From Fimbriiglobus sp. (GTDB lineage: Bacteria > Planctomycetota > Planctomycetia > Gemmatales > Gemmataceae): a DNA stretch of 64,000 nt. A program made the translations under genes and the position numbers. Shown piece by piece: positions 34,309-43,695 of the stretch (within the stretch, counting starts at the first letter, position 1; each line of letters opens with the position of its first letter). The DNA is taken from NCBI GenBank assembly GCA_022841795.1, contig JALHQU010000012.1, positions 1-64,000 on the forward strand. The letters run 5' to 3'. The notes beneath the pieces are model-generated. The model did not search any database, was not told the DNA's origin, and worked only from the letters and a program-made list of their open reading frames with translations.

Positions 34309-37279
34309 TGATGAACACGAACTCCTTCACCGTGAACAGCGTGTGGGCCAGTTCGCCCCACGCCTTCGCGTCGGCCTCCTTGCCGGCGACGAACTCGCCG
34401 CACGCCGTCGCCTCGTCCGCCGTGGGCGGGCGGCCGAACGCGGCCAGGTACATGCCGCCCACCCGCTCCGCCACCGTGCCCGGCTGCTTCGCCAACTCCT
34501 TCCCCCACCGAGCCGCCTGCTCGTGGACGAACGGGTCGTTCATCAGGATGAGCGCCTGGGCGGGCACGTTCGACACCTGCCGCCGGCCGACGGTGCTGAA
34601 CGGGATGGGGGTGTCGAACGCCAGCAGGAACGGGGACAGGAAGTTCCGCCGCACGGCCAGGTACAGGCTGCGGCGGCCGGCCCCGTCGATCGGCCCGCTG
34701 ACGGCCGGCTTGCCGCGGCCGTCCAGGAACGGGGTGAGGTGGATGGGTACGCTCGGCCCGCCACTAGTGCGGTCCAGCCGCCCGCTCACGCTCAGCATGG
34801 CGTCGCGGATGGCCTCTCCCTCCAGCCGCTTCACCCGGAACTTGTGCAGCAAGGCGTTCGTCGGGTCGGCCTCGTCCGCCGCCGGCGTGCCGGTCGAACT
34901 CATGCGGTAGGCGTCGGTGAGGACTAGCGTGCGGATCAGCCGCTTCGTCCTCCACCCGTCGGCGACGAACTGATTCGCCAGGAAGTCGAGCAACTCCGGG
35001 TGGGTCGGAGTTTCACCCATGACGCCGAAGTTGTCGGTGCTGGGCACCAGCCCGCGGCCGAACAGGTGGTGCCACACGCGGTTCACCGCCACCCGCGCGA
35101 TCAGCGGGTTCTGCTTCGGGTCCACCCACTGCTTCGCCAACTCCAGCCGGCCGCTGCCGCCGTCGTGCTTGATCCGCTCCGCCCCGGCGAGGGCTTCGAG
35201 CGAGCGGTGCGGCACCACCGGGCCGGGCGTCCGCGGGTTGCCGCGGACGAACACCGGCGAGTCCACCGCCGGCCCGTCCCACATGGACACCGCCAGGCGG
35301 GACTCCCACACCACCTTTTTGGCCAGTTCGCGCTCCGCCGCGGCCAGGTTCTCCCCGTAGACACCGAGTTCGTCGCTGTCGTACCCCAGCACCTTCGGGT
35401 CGAAGTCTTCCGGCGGCAGGCCAGGCGGGTTGTCGTCCGCCTGCACCACCAGCGCCACCGCGAACGGCGTCTTCGGGTCGGCGGTGAGTTCGACGTGCAG
35501 CCGCTGGCCGACGTACCCGCTCACGTCGTGCGACACCCAGCGGTATTCGTCGCTGGTCTTGACGGGGTGAACGATGTTTTGGTGCAGCGGCCCGCCGAGG
35601 ACCGCGTGCTGGGCGACGGCGGCGTAGGCCACCCCCCCGCCGCGGACGAGGTAGTACAGCCGCTTCTTTTCCAGCACGAAGCTCGGGGTGCGGATGGTGA
35701 ACCCGGCCCGCGTGGTCTTGCCGAGCGGGCCGTAGTCGGTGGCGGTGTGCGGGGCCAGCTTCAGGTTCGCCCAGAACGGGTCGAACACGGCGGCGGTCCG
35801 CCGCTCGAACCGGAGCCGCCACGAGTCGTTCGCCCGCCGGACGAAGCGGTTGCCCGCCGACACCGGCCCGTCGCCGAACGTCACGTCGTCCGGCAGCCAC
35901 TCGCCGGGCTTCAGGCGGGCGTAGTCGATCACGGTGGTGGCTTTTGCCGCCCACCGCGAGTACGCAGCGTCCGGGACGCCCCCCTGGATGGCGGACTGCA
36001 GGAGCGCGTGCTGGAGAGACCGCCGCAACCCGGCCAACTCCGCCGCCGCCTCCCGGTTCTGCTTCCACCCGTCGATCCGTACCTGCCGGTAGCTCGCCCC
36101 CTCCAGCAGGCCGAATAAAGCGTAGTAATCCTTCGTGCTGATGGCGTCGAACTTGTGGTCGTGGCAGCGGGCACAGGAGACGGTCAGCCCGAGGAACGCC
36201 TTGGTCGCCACGTCGATGCGGTTGTCGAAGCGGTCGGCCTGGTCCTGGCGGATGTCCACCGGCGAGTGCACCTCCTCGCCCAGGTGCCAGAAGCCGGGGC
36301 CGATGGCGCTCTCGTTCGCCCCGTCCTTGTTCAGCCGCGGGTCGGGCAGCACGTCGCCGGCGAGGTGTTCGAGCACGAAGCGGTGGTACGGCACGTCGGC
36401 GTTGAGCGCCCGCACCACATAATCGCGGTACTGATAGGCGTTCGGGATGTCCGGCTCGAACTCGTGCCCGCGGCTCTCGGCGTACCGCACCAGGTCCAGC
36501 CAGTGCCGCCCCCACCGCTCGCCGAAGTGCGGGGACGCCAGCAGGCGATCGACGACTTTGGCGTAGGCGTCCGGCGAGTCGTCCTTCTGGAACGCGGCGA
36601 TCTCGGCGGGCGTCGGCGGCAGGCCGCTGAGGGCGAACGTGACGCGGCGGAGGAGGGTGAGCTTGTCCGCAGGCGGGGCAGCGGTGAGACCTTTCTTGGC
36701 CAGCGCATCCCGGAGGAGTGCATCGACCGCTGCGTACGATTTCAAATTTTGAATTTTGAATTTTTCGATTATCAATTCCGCCCGGACGGGCGGTTGCCAC
36801 GCCCAGTGGTCGGCCTTCCGCTTCGCCAGGTCGAAGGCGTCGGCCTTCGCCGCCTTCGCCGTTTCGGCCGGCCACGCGGCGCCGTCTTTCACCCATTGCT
36901 CGATCGCCCGGATGGCGTCGTCCGGCAGCTTCCCCTTCGGCGGCATCTGGAGGTCGGTGTTTGCATACCGCACGGCCTCGATCAGCCGCGACTTGGCCGC
37001 GTCGCCGGGCACGATCGCCGGGCCGGTGTCCCCGCCGGCCAGCAGGAGTTGGCGGCCGTCCACCCGCAGCCCGCCCTTCACCTTCTTCGCCGCCGCCGAG
37101 TGGCACGAGTAGCAGTGTTCGACGAGGACCGGGCGGACGTGCTTCTCGAAGTGGTCGAGTTGCTGCGGGGTGGGGTCGGCGACAGGGGGTTTGGGGGGCG
37201 GTTGCCCCCCAACCTGAGCGGCGAACCCGGCCGGCAGCAGGACCGCGGCGAGGAGGAGGAACGTGCGGCGCGGGGACAT
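34304..37279 (-). CDS. PSD1-type protein: cytochrome c, DUF1549, DUF1553
   Basis: 991 residues. Signal peptide, then planctomycete cytochrome c domain with CYSCH (C56, C59, H60) and LQMPPKGKLPDDAI as the distal region with the methionine ligand; next DUF1549 (TLLRRVTFALSGLPPTPAEI, HFGERWGRHWLDLVRYAESR, FVLEHLAGDVLPD, SCARCHDHKFDAIS with a second CxxCH), then a concanavalin/CBM-like insert (about 500-640), then DUF1553 (NPLIARVAVNRVWHHLFGRG, GETPTHPELLDFLANQF, TDAYRMSSTG, MNDPFVHEQAARWG). The protein is probably a haem-binding envelope oxidoreductase. Residues about 167-181 are encoded by an AT-rich insert unlike the rest. Usual partner of DUF1501. Confidence 0.93.
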   Translation of the reverse strand: MSPRRTFLLLAAVLLPAGFAAQVGGQPPPKPPVADPTPQQLDHFEKHVRPVLVEHCYSCHSAAAKKVKGGLRVDGRQLLLAGGDTGPAIVPGDAAKSRLIEAVRYANTDLQMPPKGKLPDDAIRAIEQWVKDGAAWPAETAKAAKADAFDLAKRKADHWAWQPPVRAELIIEKFKIQNLKSYAAVDALLRDALAKKGLTAAPPADKLTLLRRVTFALSGLPPTPAEIAAFQKDDSPDAYAKVVDRLLASPHFGERWGRHWLDLVRYAESRGHEFEPDIPNAYQYRDYVVRALNADVPYHRFVLEHLAGDVLPDPRLNKDGANESAIGPGFWHLGEEVHSPVDIRQDQADRFDNRIDVATKAFLGLTVSCARCHDHKFDAISTKDYYALFGLLEGASYRQVRIDGWKQNREAAAELAGLRRSLQHALLQSAIQGGVPDAAYSRWAAKATTVIDYARLKPGEWLPDDVTFGDGPVSAGNRFVRRANDSWRLRFERRTAAVFDPFWANLKLAPHTATDYGPLGKTTRAGFTIRTPSFVLEKKRLYYLVRGGGVAYAAVAQHAVLGGPLHQNIVHPVKTSDEYRWVSHDVSGYVGQRLHVELTADPKTPFAVALVVQADDNPPGLPPEDFDPKVLGYDSDELGVYGENLAAAERELAKKVVWESRLAVSMWDGPAVDSPVFVRGNPRTPGPVVPHRSLEALAGAERIKHDGGSGRLELAKQWVDPKQNPLIARVAVNRVWHHLFGRGLVPSTDNFGVMGETPTHPELLDFLANQFVADGWRTKRLIRTLVLTDAYRMSSTGTPAADEADPTNALLHKFRVKRLEGEAIRDAMLSVSGRLDRTSGGPSVPIHLTPFLDGRGKPAVSGPIDGAGRRSLYLAVRRNFLSPFLLAFDTPIPFSTVGRRQVSNVPAQALILMNDPFVHEQAARWGKELAKQPGTVAERVGGMYLAAFGRPPTADEATACGEFVAGKEADAKAWGELAHTLFTVKEFVFIR
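36738..36778. repeat. AT-rich repeat-like insert inside the PSD1 gene
   Basis: Forty-one bases of more than 75% A+T in a gene of about 68% G+C. On the coding strand it reads as tandem AAAATTCAAAATTCAAAATT-like units and encodes IIEKFKIQNLKS in place of the usual linker before DUF1549. The frame is kept. Similar AATTCAAAATTC strings are known as dispersed repeats in some bacteria (recalled, not searched). Confidence 0.7.
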
Positions 37280-37385
37280 CGGCGTCTCCGGTGGGAAGTG
37301 AAGTGTACCCGACCGCGGGCGGATCAGCCACCGGAAACGCCGCCGGCCGCGGGCTGCCCCGCGGCCGGACGCGATCAGCACCGGG

Positions 37386-37844
37386 TTACAGGCCGACCAT
37401 CTTCTTCAGCTCGGCGATCTTGGCCATGATCGCGTCCTTCGCCTTCATCAGCGCTTCCTTGGTGGCGAAGTCCTTCAGCTTGTCGGCCGCGAACGTGTTC
37501 TTGATCGAGTCCGCGATCTCCTTCAGCTTCTCGCTCCCGCCGGTGAACAGCTTGGCCAGTTCGGCCTTCTTCCCGGCGTCCGGCTCGGCCATCATGCTCT
37601 TCTCGATGTCGCCCAGCTTCTTCTGCACCGGCTCCAGCGCCTTGGTCAGGTCGGTCACCGCCGCATTGGCGTCGTCGGCGATGGCCGCCACCTTGCCCAC
37701 CTCCTCCTTCGCCTTCTCCACCTTCTCGCCCGCCGCCTTGCTCGCCTCGGTGCCCTTCTTGGTGGCGTCCGACACCGCCCCGCAGCCGACCGCGAACAGC
37801 CCAGCCGCGATCACCGCCGCCGTCAGAACCCATTTCCGCGTCAT
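37386..37844 (-). CDS. Small helical lipoprotein
   Basis: 152 residues. Lipoprotein signal with lipobox FAVGC (cysteine 21), then a continuous amphipathic helical region rich in alanine, lysine and glutamate (ATKKGTEASKAAGEKVEKAK, VTDLTKALEPVQKKLGDIEK, ALMKAKDAIMAKIAELKKM). The repeated AxKxxxxA pattern resembles apolipoprotein- or LEA-like helices. Probably attached to the inner face of the outer membrane or to the cytoplasmic membrane. No known family. Confidence 0.75.
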   Translation of the reverse strand: MTRKWVLTAAVIAAGLFAVGCGAVSDATKKGTEASKAAGEKVEKAKEEVGKVAAIADDANAAVTDLTKALEPVQKKLGDIEKSMMAEPDAGKKAELAKLFTGGSEKLKEIADSIKNTFAADKLKDFATKEALMKAKDAIMAKIAELKKMVGL

Positions 37845-37965
37845 GACGAACTCCCCCGGGTGTGCGTGAAACGGTCGATGTGCGTGTGCGACCGCCGCCG
37901 TCATGATCCGGACGGGCGGGAGTTATTCCCCGAAAAATCCGCATTCCGCCGGCCGGTGTCCGGAT

Positions 37966-38694
37966 TCACTTCTTCTTCGGCCCGTCGCCCAGCGCCTTGG
38001 TGGTGTCGGAAATCTCGCCGCCGCTGCGGGTGATCATCTTCTTGAACTCGTCCGCGTCCATGCCGGTGCCGTAGGCGAACTGCACCGACCCGTCGCACAG
38101 GGCCACGTAAAAGTCGCCGTCGAACTGCCCGCCCAGCTTGGGCAGTTCCTTGTTCGGGTCGAACTCCAGGTCGCCGGGCTTGGACCAGACCACCGGGTCG
38201 CCGGCCTCCACCACCGCGACCGTGTTCGACGTGCCGTCGGTGATGGCGGTGATCAGCACCCGCTGCCCCGGCTCGAACAGCGCCCCGCCGCCGGTGAACC
38301 CCTGGTAGAACGTCCCCCCCTTGTTCTTCACCTTCACCCGCACCGGGGCGAACACGTCCGGGATCTCCTCGATCAGCTTCTTGTTGGTGGCGCTGTCCCA
38401 CGGCTCGTCCAGGGCGAACTTCTTGAACAGGTCGTCCTTCTCCAGGTACGGCAGCAGCAGCACCCGCCAGCTCAGGATCGGCTTGCCGTTGCCGTCGGTC
38501 ACGTCCTGCGGGAAGGTGTTGTGCGCGTCGTGGTAGTTGTGCAGGGCGATCCCGATCTGCTTCAGGTTGTTCTTCGACTGCTTCAACTGCTCGCGGGTGG
38601 GCGGGCCGGGCTTCTCCTCCCCCTTCGGCACCGGGGCGGCGACGAGGGCTGTGGCGACGAGTGCGACGAGCAGCGCGGGAACGAGGCGGGGCAT
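37966..38694 (-). CDS. DUF1559-type exported protein, paralogue 2
   Basis: 242 residues. Signal peptide ending LVAAPVPKG. The family core NNLKQIGIALHNYHDAHNTF is near 43-62, followed by SWRVLLLPYLEKDDLF, DGTSNTVAVVEAGDPVVWSK and FDGDFYVALCDGSVQFA, all typical of the DUF1559 (SBP_bac_10-like) planctomycete family. Unlike classical members it has no type-IV-pilin-like N-terminal helix with a GFTLIE motif; it is exported as a soluble or surface protein. It is a paralogue of the next gene upstream (38883-39614) and probably its operon mate, separated by 188 bp with a nested palindrome. Confidence 0.88.
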   Translation of the reverse strand: MPRLVPALLVALVATALVAAPVPKGEEKPGPPTREQLKQSKNNLKQIGIALHNYHDAHNTFPQDVTDGNGKPILSWRVLLLPYLEKDDLFKKFALDEPWDSATNKKLIEEIPDVFAPVRVKVKNKGGTFYQGFTGGGALFEPGQRVLITAITDGTSNTVAVVEAGDPVVWSKPGDLEFDPNKELPKLGGQFDGDFYVALCDGSVQFAYGTGMDADEFKKMITRSGGEISDTTKALGDGPKKK

Positions 38695-38715
38695 GGGGGT
38701 CTCCGGGGGCGGCAC

Positions 38716-38873
38716 GGGGACTGGCTCATTTTCGCCCCGACCTACTGCGGTGAGAGGCGAGTGCCAAAAATGTGCCTGTCCCTGGTGTGGTCTAAGGGGA
38801 ACACGGGGGACAGGCACCGTTTCGGCACACCTTGCGATCGAGTGACGCCGGCGACGAAACGGAGCCAGTCCCC
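38716..38873. repeat. Nested inverted repeat between the two DUF1559 genes
   Basis: Outer arms GGGGACTGGCTC (38716-38727) and GAGCCAGTCCCC (38862-38873). Inner arms GTGCCTGTCCC (38772-38782) and GGGACAGGCAC (38807-38817), preceded by GTGCCAAAAAT. All arms are perfect. It fills the 188-bp gap inside the operon. Confidence 0.82.
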
Positions 38874-38882
38874 TTCACTGGG

Positions 38883-39614
38883 CTACTTCTTCCCGAACGC
38901 GGCGTCGGCGTTGTTCACCTGGCCGTCGCTGCGGGTGATGTACTTCTTGAACTCGTCGGCGTTCACCTTCTTGCCGGTCGCCTTCTGGTACGACCCGTCC
39001 ATGAGCACCACGTGGAAGTCGCCGTCGAACAGCCCGCCGAGTTCCGGCAGTCCCTTCTTGGGGTCGAACTTGATGTCCTCGGGCTTCGTCCAGACGACCG
39101 GCTCGCCGGCCTCGACGACGGCGATGGTGTTCGACGTGCCGTCCGGGAAGCCGGCCGGGATGCGGAGCTTCTTGCCGGACTCGAACGTGGTGTCGGCCCC
39201 GTCGAACCCGCGGTAGAAGGTCAGCCCCTTCTCCTTCGTCTTCACCCGGATCGGGGCGTAGATCTTGGGCATCTTGTCGATCAGCTTCTTGTTGCCGTCG
39301 CTGTCCCACGCCTCGTCGAAGTTGTACTGCTTGTACAGCGTGTCCTCTTCCAAGAACGGCAGCAGGTGGACCCGCCAACTGGCCGCCGGCTTGCCCGCCT
39401 GCCCGGCCGAGCCGAAGTTGTTCGGCAGGAACCCGTAGGCGTCGTGGTAGTTGTGCAGGCCGATGCCGATCAGCTTCATCCGCTTCACGGCTTCTTTCAA
39501 CTGCTCGTCCGTCACCGGGCCGAAGTCCTCCTTCTTGTCCTTCGGCACCGGGGCGGCGAGCAGCAGCCCGCCAAAGGCGGCGAGGGTGACGGCGGCGAAC
39601 AGGCGGCGGGTCAT
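38883..39614 (-). CDS. DUF1559-type exported protein, paralogue 1, coupled to ABC permease
   Basis: 243 residues. Signal peptide ending GLLLAAPVPKD, then MKLIGIGLHNYHDAYGFLPN, SWRVHLLPFLEEDTLYKQYN, DGTSNTIAVVEAGEPVVWTK and FDGDFHVVLMDGS, the DUF1559 pattern. No pilin-like helix. Its ATG overlaps the stop of the ABC permease gene as ATGA, so it is translated from the same message and very probably expressed in step with the transporter. A periplasmic partner, lipoprotein-like sensor or cargo of the transporter is possible (inference). Clear paralogue of 37966-38694. Confidence 0.9.
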   Translation of the reverse strand: MTRRLFAAVTLAAFGGLLLAAPVPKDKKEDFGPVTDEQLKEAVKRMKLIGIGLHNYHDAYGFLPNNFGSAGQAGKPAASWRVHLLPFLEEDTLYKQYNFDEAWDSDGNKKLIDKMPKIYAPIRVKTKEKGLTFYRGFDGADTTFESGKKLRIPAGFPDGTSNTIAVVEAGEPVVWTKPEDIKFDPKKGLPELGGLFDGDFHVVLMDGSYQKATGKKVNADEFKKYITRSDGQVNNADAAFGKK

Positions 39615-42600
39615 GGTCGGTCTCCGGGGGGTGGAGCGGGGGGTGGAACCACGTGCAGCGTGCCGGCCCACCCGCCGGGGGCGACTTGGGGCATCGTATG
39701 CCCCGGCAGGCGGTAGCGGACCGATCCGACCGGCGACACGATCGGCCGGCCGGGCGGGATGAACACGACGCTCTGGTACAGGTCGCTCGGGCTGGGTCGC
39801 TCCGCAATCCACAGCGCGTCCGTCATCCCCGACACCCCGCCGACGGCGATGCGGGCGACGATCTCGTCGGGCAGCGGCGGCGGCAGCGGCGGCGGGGTGC
39901 GGGTGTCGTACCGCAAATCCTCGCCCTCGGACAGGCGGTACACCACCATCCACCCCGCCGGGTCGGTGGCCGCGGCCGGCAGGTAATCGGGCACCAGAAC
40001 TTCGAGCGTCGGCGGCGGGGCGTCGTGGGCCAGTTCGTACAGCCGGGCGGCGAGCAGGATGCGGGTGAACCGGCGGTACGCGGTGGTGGCGGTGTCCGCC
40101 GCGTCCAACACCCGCGGCATGCTGTACGACCGCATCTCGACCGACCACAGGCCGGACAGCCCGGAGAACGGGGACGCCTCGAACGGCTCCCGCAGCGGGT
40201 ACGTCGTCCGGTTGCCGGTGCCGATCAGCCGCTCGTGCCGCTCCATCTCCCACGGCATCCGCCACGCCAGGGCGACCAGGTCCGTCTCCACGTCGATCAG
40301 CCGCCGCTGCTCCTCGCTGGTACTCTGCTGGGTGTAGTTCCAGCGGCGGCGGAGCAACTCGCCGGCCGCCTGGAACGAGTTCCGCAGCACCACCTGCTCG
40401 GCCAGCCGCACGGCGTCGGCGTCCGGCTTCGCCCAGGCGTCGTGCGTGTCCAGGATGCAGTGCAGTTCGGCCACCAGGTCCGCCCGGCCGTGCAGCTTCT
40501 CCAGCCAGCGGGGCACCGCCTGGTACACCCGCCGCTCCATCCGCCGGGCGGCCAGCCCGCACGCCAGCACGCTCTTGTTCCGCACGTTCCGGCTCAGCCC
40601 GAGGACGGTGTCGGCCGCCCTCACGAACGCCGCCGGGTCGCCGTCCGCCTGCTTCCGCAGCCCCTGCACCAGCAGCAGGGTGTCCGCCATGTCCAGCGCG
40701 TTCAGGTGCCGCAGAGGGGAGTTGACGAGCAGGTCCCGCGGGTCTTCAAGCGTGCCCAGCGGCTTGGACACCCCGACCTCGACTGCCTCCGCCCAGCCGG
40801 TGGCGAACACCGCGTCCAACCACACCGCGAGGTTCGGGTCGTCCGTCCAGCCGTGTTCGATCACCGCCTCGGTCAGCCGCCGCCGGCCGTCCGGCATCGG
40901 CCCGACCGGCTCGTAAGCGAACGAGTAGAACTGCTCCGGGGTCGGCTCGTTCCCGGCCGGCAGGGCGTCGGTCGGCCGGCGGCCGGTGAGGAACTCGGAC
41001 AGCAGCACCCCGCCGCGGCGGATCTCCCGCCGGGCGTCGTCCCCCTCGAACGGCGGGATGTCGTTCGCCTTGAACGCCAGGTCGTCGTCCCGCTCGGGCA
41101 CGCTCGGGATTTCCAGCACCCGGTACGCCAGGCCGGCGGCGAACGCCGCCAGCACCGCCGCGCTGCCGACCGCCAGCCGGGTGATCGCCCGCCGCCCGCC
41201 CACCCGGTCCGCCGCCATCGCCCACACCAGCAGCCGGGCGGTGAGCAGCACCGCCGCCGCCGGCACCCACATCTGCCACCGCGACAGCCCGCCGCCGAGC
41301 AGCGACGGCAGCCACGCCATCGCCGCCACCGCCGCCACCATCGTCGCCACCGCCACGCTCACGATCGGCTTGCGGAACAGCAGCCCGATCAGGTGGCCGA
41401 CGGCGAACCCGTACACCGGCCACAGCAGGGCGAACCGGAGCAGCGGGAAGTCGTACTCGAACAGCAGGTACGACCCGTGGTCCACCCGCCCGAGTTTGCG
41501 GGCCATCGACAGGATGATGATGGGAAGTGCCGTCGCCACCGCGATGGCGAGCGTGGACAGCAGCCCGCCGAGCACCTTCGCCAGCCACAGCCGGCCGGTC
41601 GGCGTCCGCCGCTCCACCCAGAACCGGCCGGCCCCGTTCCCCTGCTCGTCCGCCCACCCGATCACCCCCATCAGCACCCCGAGGAACAGGGTGACGCTCG
41701 GCCACAGGATCACCGCCGGCACGTCCGGCACCAGCAGGCTCAGCCCGCACAGCAGGCCGAGGGTGGACAGGATGAGCGTCGGCACCCGCGTCTGCTTCCA
41801 CACCAGCCAGGCGGACGCGCGGAACGACGGCGCGAGGCGGGGAAACCGCGGCAGGGTGAACCGCGGCCCGGCCCGGCGAGGTTCCCCGTCGGTGGTGGTG
41901 CCAGTGGTGCGGTCGAGGTAGGTGGGGAAGTCGGTGCGGGGTGGCGGCCCGAACACCGCCCGCAGCCGGCGGTCATGGTCCGGGGCGGTGTAGAACCAGG
42001 CGGAGATGAGGAACGGCAGGGCGAACAGGGCGAACACGGTGAGCATGCCGGTGGTCCAGGCGAGGGTGCTGCCGCTCCCGTTGACGTCCAGCCCCCGCCC
42101 GGGGCGGGCGACCTCCATCACCGCCAGCACCCCGAGCGGGTACACGGTACACGCCCCGAGGGCGCCGAACACCGCCCCCAGCCCGGCCCCGGCGAGCGAG
42201 TTGCGGGCCAGCACCGACCCGACCGCCCCCCAGCCGAACGCGGCCAGGGCGAACGCCCCCACCGCCAGTCCCCACGCCGGCAGCACCCGGGCGGGGACGA
42301 CGCCCACCGCCGCGGCGGCGGCGAACAGCACCCCGGTCACCGCCAGCACCAGCACCCCGCCGCCGGCCATCTTGCCCGCCCACAGCCGCCAGCGGGCGAC
42401 CGGCAGGGTGGTGAAGAACTGGTTCGTCCCGCGCTCCTTCTCGCCGGCGAACAGGGTGCCGCCGACCACCACCCCGGTGGACACCAGCAGCATGGTGAAC
42501 GTGAGGAACCCCGGGTCGGTCAGGAACCGGCCGGCCGACCAGCCGTACACGTCGGCCGTGCCCGGGTTCAGCATGCCGACGGCGGCGATCAGCCCGCACC

Positions 42601-42670
42601 CGAGCACCGCCAGGGCGATGACGATCACCACCTGCTCGCGGAACTCTTTCCACACCAGCGCGCGGATCAT
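39611..42670 (-). CDS. Fused double ABC-2-type permease with large C-terminal domain
   Basis: 1019 residues. Two ABC-2-type membrane units in tandem: unit 1 about 1-245 (starts MIRALVWKEFREQ, coupling loop EKERGTNQFFTTLPVARWRL) and unit 2 about 285-560 (starts ASAWLVWKQTRVPTLIL, loop GAGRFWVERRTPTGRLWLAK). The parallel VWKxxR starts and loops indicate an internal duplication, so one chain could supply the whole channel. A last helix near 555-575 leads into a soluble domain of about 440 residues of helical character with no recognised family. ATGA overlaps link it to the ATPase gene before and the DUF1559 gene after. Substrate unknown. Confidence 0.88.
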   Translation of the reverse strand: MIRALVWKEFREQVVIVIALAVLGCGLIAAVGMLNPGTADVYGWSAGRFLTDPGFLTFTMLLVSTGVVVGGTLFAGEKERGTNQFFTTLPVARWRLWAGKMAGGGVLVLAVTGVLFAAAAAVGVVPARVLPAWGLAVGAFALAAFGWGAVGSVLARNSLAGAGLGAVFGALGACTVYPLGVLAVMEVARPGRGLDVNGSGSTLAWTTGMLTVFALFALPFLISAWFYTAPDHDRRLRAVFGPPPRTDFPTYLDRTTGTTTDGEPRRAGPRFTLPRFPRLAPSFRASAWLVWKQTRVPTLILSTLGLLCGLSLLVPDVPAVILWPSVTLFLGVLMGVIGWADEQGNGAGRFWVERRTPTGRLWLAKVLGGLLSTLAIAVATALPIIILSMARKLGRVDHGSYLLFEYDFPLLRFALLWPVYGFAVGHLIGLLFRKPIVSVAVATMVAAVAAMAWLPSLLGGGLSRWQMWVPAAAVLLTARLLVWAMAADRVGGRRAITRLAVGSAAVLAAFAAGLAYRVLEIPSVPERDDDLAFKANDIPPFEGDDARREIRRGGVLLSEFLTGRRPTDALPAGNEPTPEQFYSFAYEPVGPMPDGRRRLTEAVIEHGWTDDPNLAVWLDAVFATGWAEAVEVGVSKPLGTLEDPRDLLVNSPLRHLNALDMADTLLLVQGLRKQADGDPAAFVRAADTVLGLSRNVRNKSVLACGLAARRMERRVYQAVPRWLEKLHGRADLVAELHCILDTHDAWAKPDADAVRLAEQVVLRNSFQAAGELLRRRWNYTQQSTSEEQRRLIDVETDLVALAWRMPWEMERHERLIGTGNRTTYPLREPFEASPFSGLSGLWSVEMRSYSMPRVLDAADTATTAYRRFTRILLAARLYELAHDAPPPTLEVLVPDYLPAAATDPAGWMVVYRLSEGEDLRYDTRTPPPLPPPLPDEIVARIAVGGVSGMTDALWIAERPSPSDLYQSVVFIPPGRPIVSPVGSVRYRLPGHTMPQVAPGGWAGTLHVVPPPAPPPGDRP

Positions 42671-43623
42671 CGCACCGCCTCCGGTTTCGGCCGGGCCACG
42701 CCGTTCCGCTCGCCGAACGCCGGCACGTGGTCGGCCGGGCGGGTGAGGGCGGCGTACACGTCCTCCAGGTTCACCGGGCCGTCCTCGTAGTCGCTCACCG
42801 CCGGGTCCGCTTGCAGGGCAGCCAGGGCGTCCGCGTCCGCGTCCATGAGCAGGAACTGCGCCGACCGGCCGACGCGGGACAGCTCGCACACCGTGCCCAC
42901 CATCCGCAGGTCCGGCGGGCTGCCGTCGTACCGGAACCCGACCCGGCGGAACCGGCCGCGGAGGGCGTCCAGGGTGGTGGCGTGGGTGATCTTGCCGTGC
43001 TGCACGATGCCGACGTGGCTGGCGAACCGCTCCAGCTCGCTGATGCTGTGGCTGGAAATCAGGATCGTCCGCCCCTCGGCGGCCAGGTCCACCAGGTTGG
43101 CCAGGAACTCGCGGCGGGTGTGCAGGTCCAGCCCGGAGGTCGGCTCGTCCAGCAGCAGCACCTCCGGGTCGGCGGCCAGGGCCAGGGCCAGGCTGACCCG
43201 CGCGTACCCGCCCTTGCTGAAATCCTTCAGCTTCTTGTTCGGGTCCAGCGCCAGCCGCCCGGCCCAGTCCAGATACCGGTCGCGGAACCCCGGCTGGTGG
43301 AACGCCCCGGTGAACCAGCCGATCTCGGACACGGTCATCCAGTCGTACAGCTTCGGGCGGTCGGGCACGTACCCCACCTTGTGCCGCAGCGTGTCGGCCG
43401 AGTTCCAGCAGTCCAGGCCGAGCAGTTCGGCCCGCCCGCCGTCCGGCCGCAACTGGCCCGTCAGCACCTTCATGGTGGTGGATTTACCCGCCCCGTTGTC
43501 ACCCAACAGGGCGAACACCGACCCGCGTGGCACCCGCAGGCTGAGGCCGTCCACCGCCGGCTTGCCGCGGTAGCGGACCACCAGCTTGTCGATGTAGATG
43601 GCGTCGGCCGGCAACTGAGACAT
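42667..43623 (-). CDS. ABC transporter ATPase
   Basis: 318 residues. Walker A GDNGAGKST (41-49), Q-loop region, signature SKGGYARVSLALAL (a variant of LSGGQ as in YtrB/CcmA-type ATPases), Walker B LLLDEPTSGLD and switch histidine in LISSHSISELE. The last 90 residues form an extra domain of the kind seen in ABC-2 exporters. Its stop overlaps the permease start as ATGA. It follows the GntR regulator gene by 72 bp. Provides energy for the double permease. Confidence 0.94.
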   Translation of the reverse strand: MSQLPADAIYIDKLVVRYRGKPAVDGLSLRVPRGSVFALLGDNGAGKSTTMKVLTGQLRPDGGRAELLGLDCWNSADTLRHKVGYVPDRPKLYDWMTVSEIGWFTGAFHQPGFRDRYLDWAGRLALDPNKKLKDFSKGGYARVSLALALAADPEVLLLDEPTSGLDLHTRREFLANLVDLAAEGRTILISSHSISELERFASHVGIVQHGKITHATTLDALRGRFRRVGFRYDGSPPDLRMVGTVCELSRVGRSAQFLLMDADADALAALQADPAVSDYEDGPVNLEDVYAALTRPADHVPAFGERNGVARPKPEAVR

Positions 43624-43695
43624 GACTGGCTCCGGAAGTTCGACGACGGCGAGTCGGGGGTGTTTCAGGGATTCTGCCGCGAAGCCGCTAGCGGC

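Noticed and set aside
39653-42790. 1045-codon plus-strand frame opposite the permease
   Set aside because: Proline/histidine/arginine-rich mirror of the permease, which has helices, coupling loops and ATGA overlaps with its neighbours.
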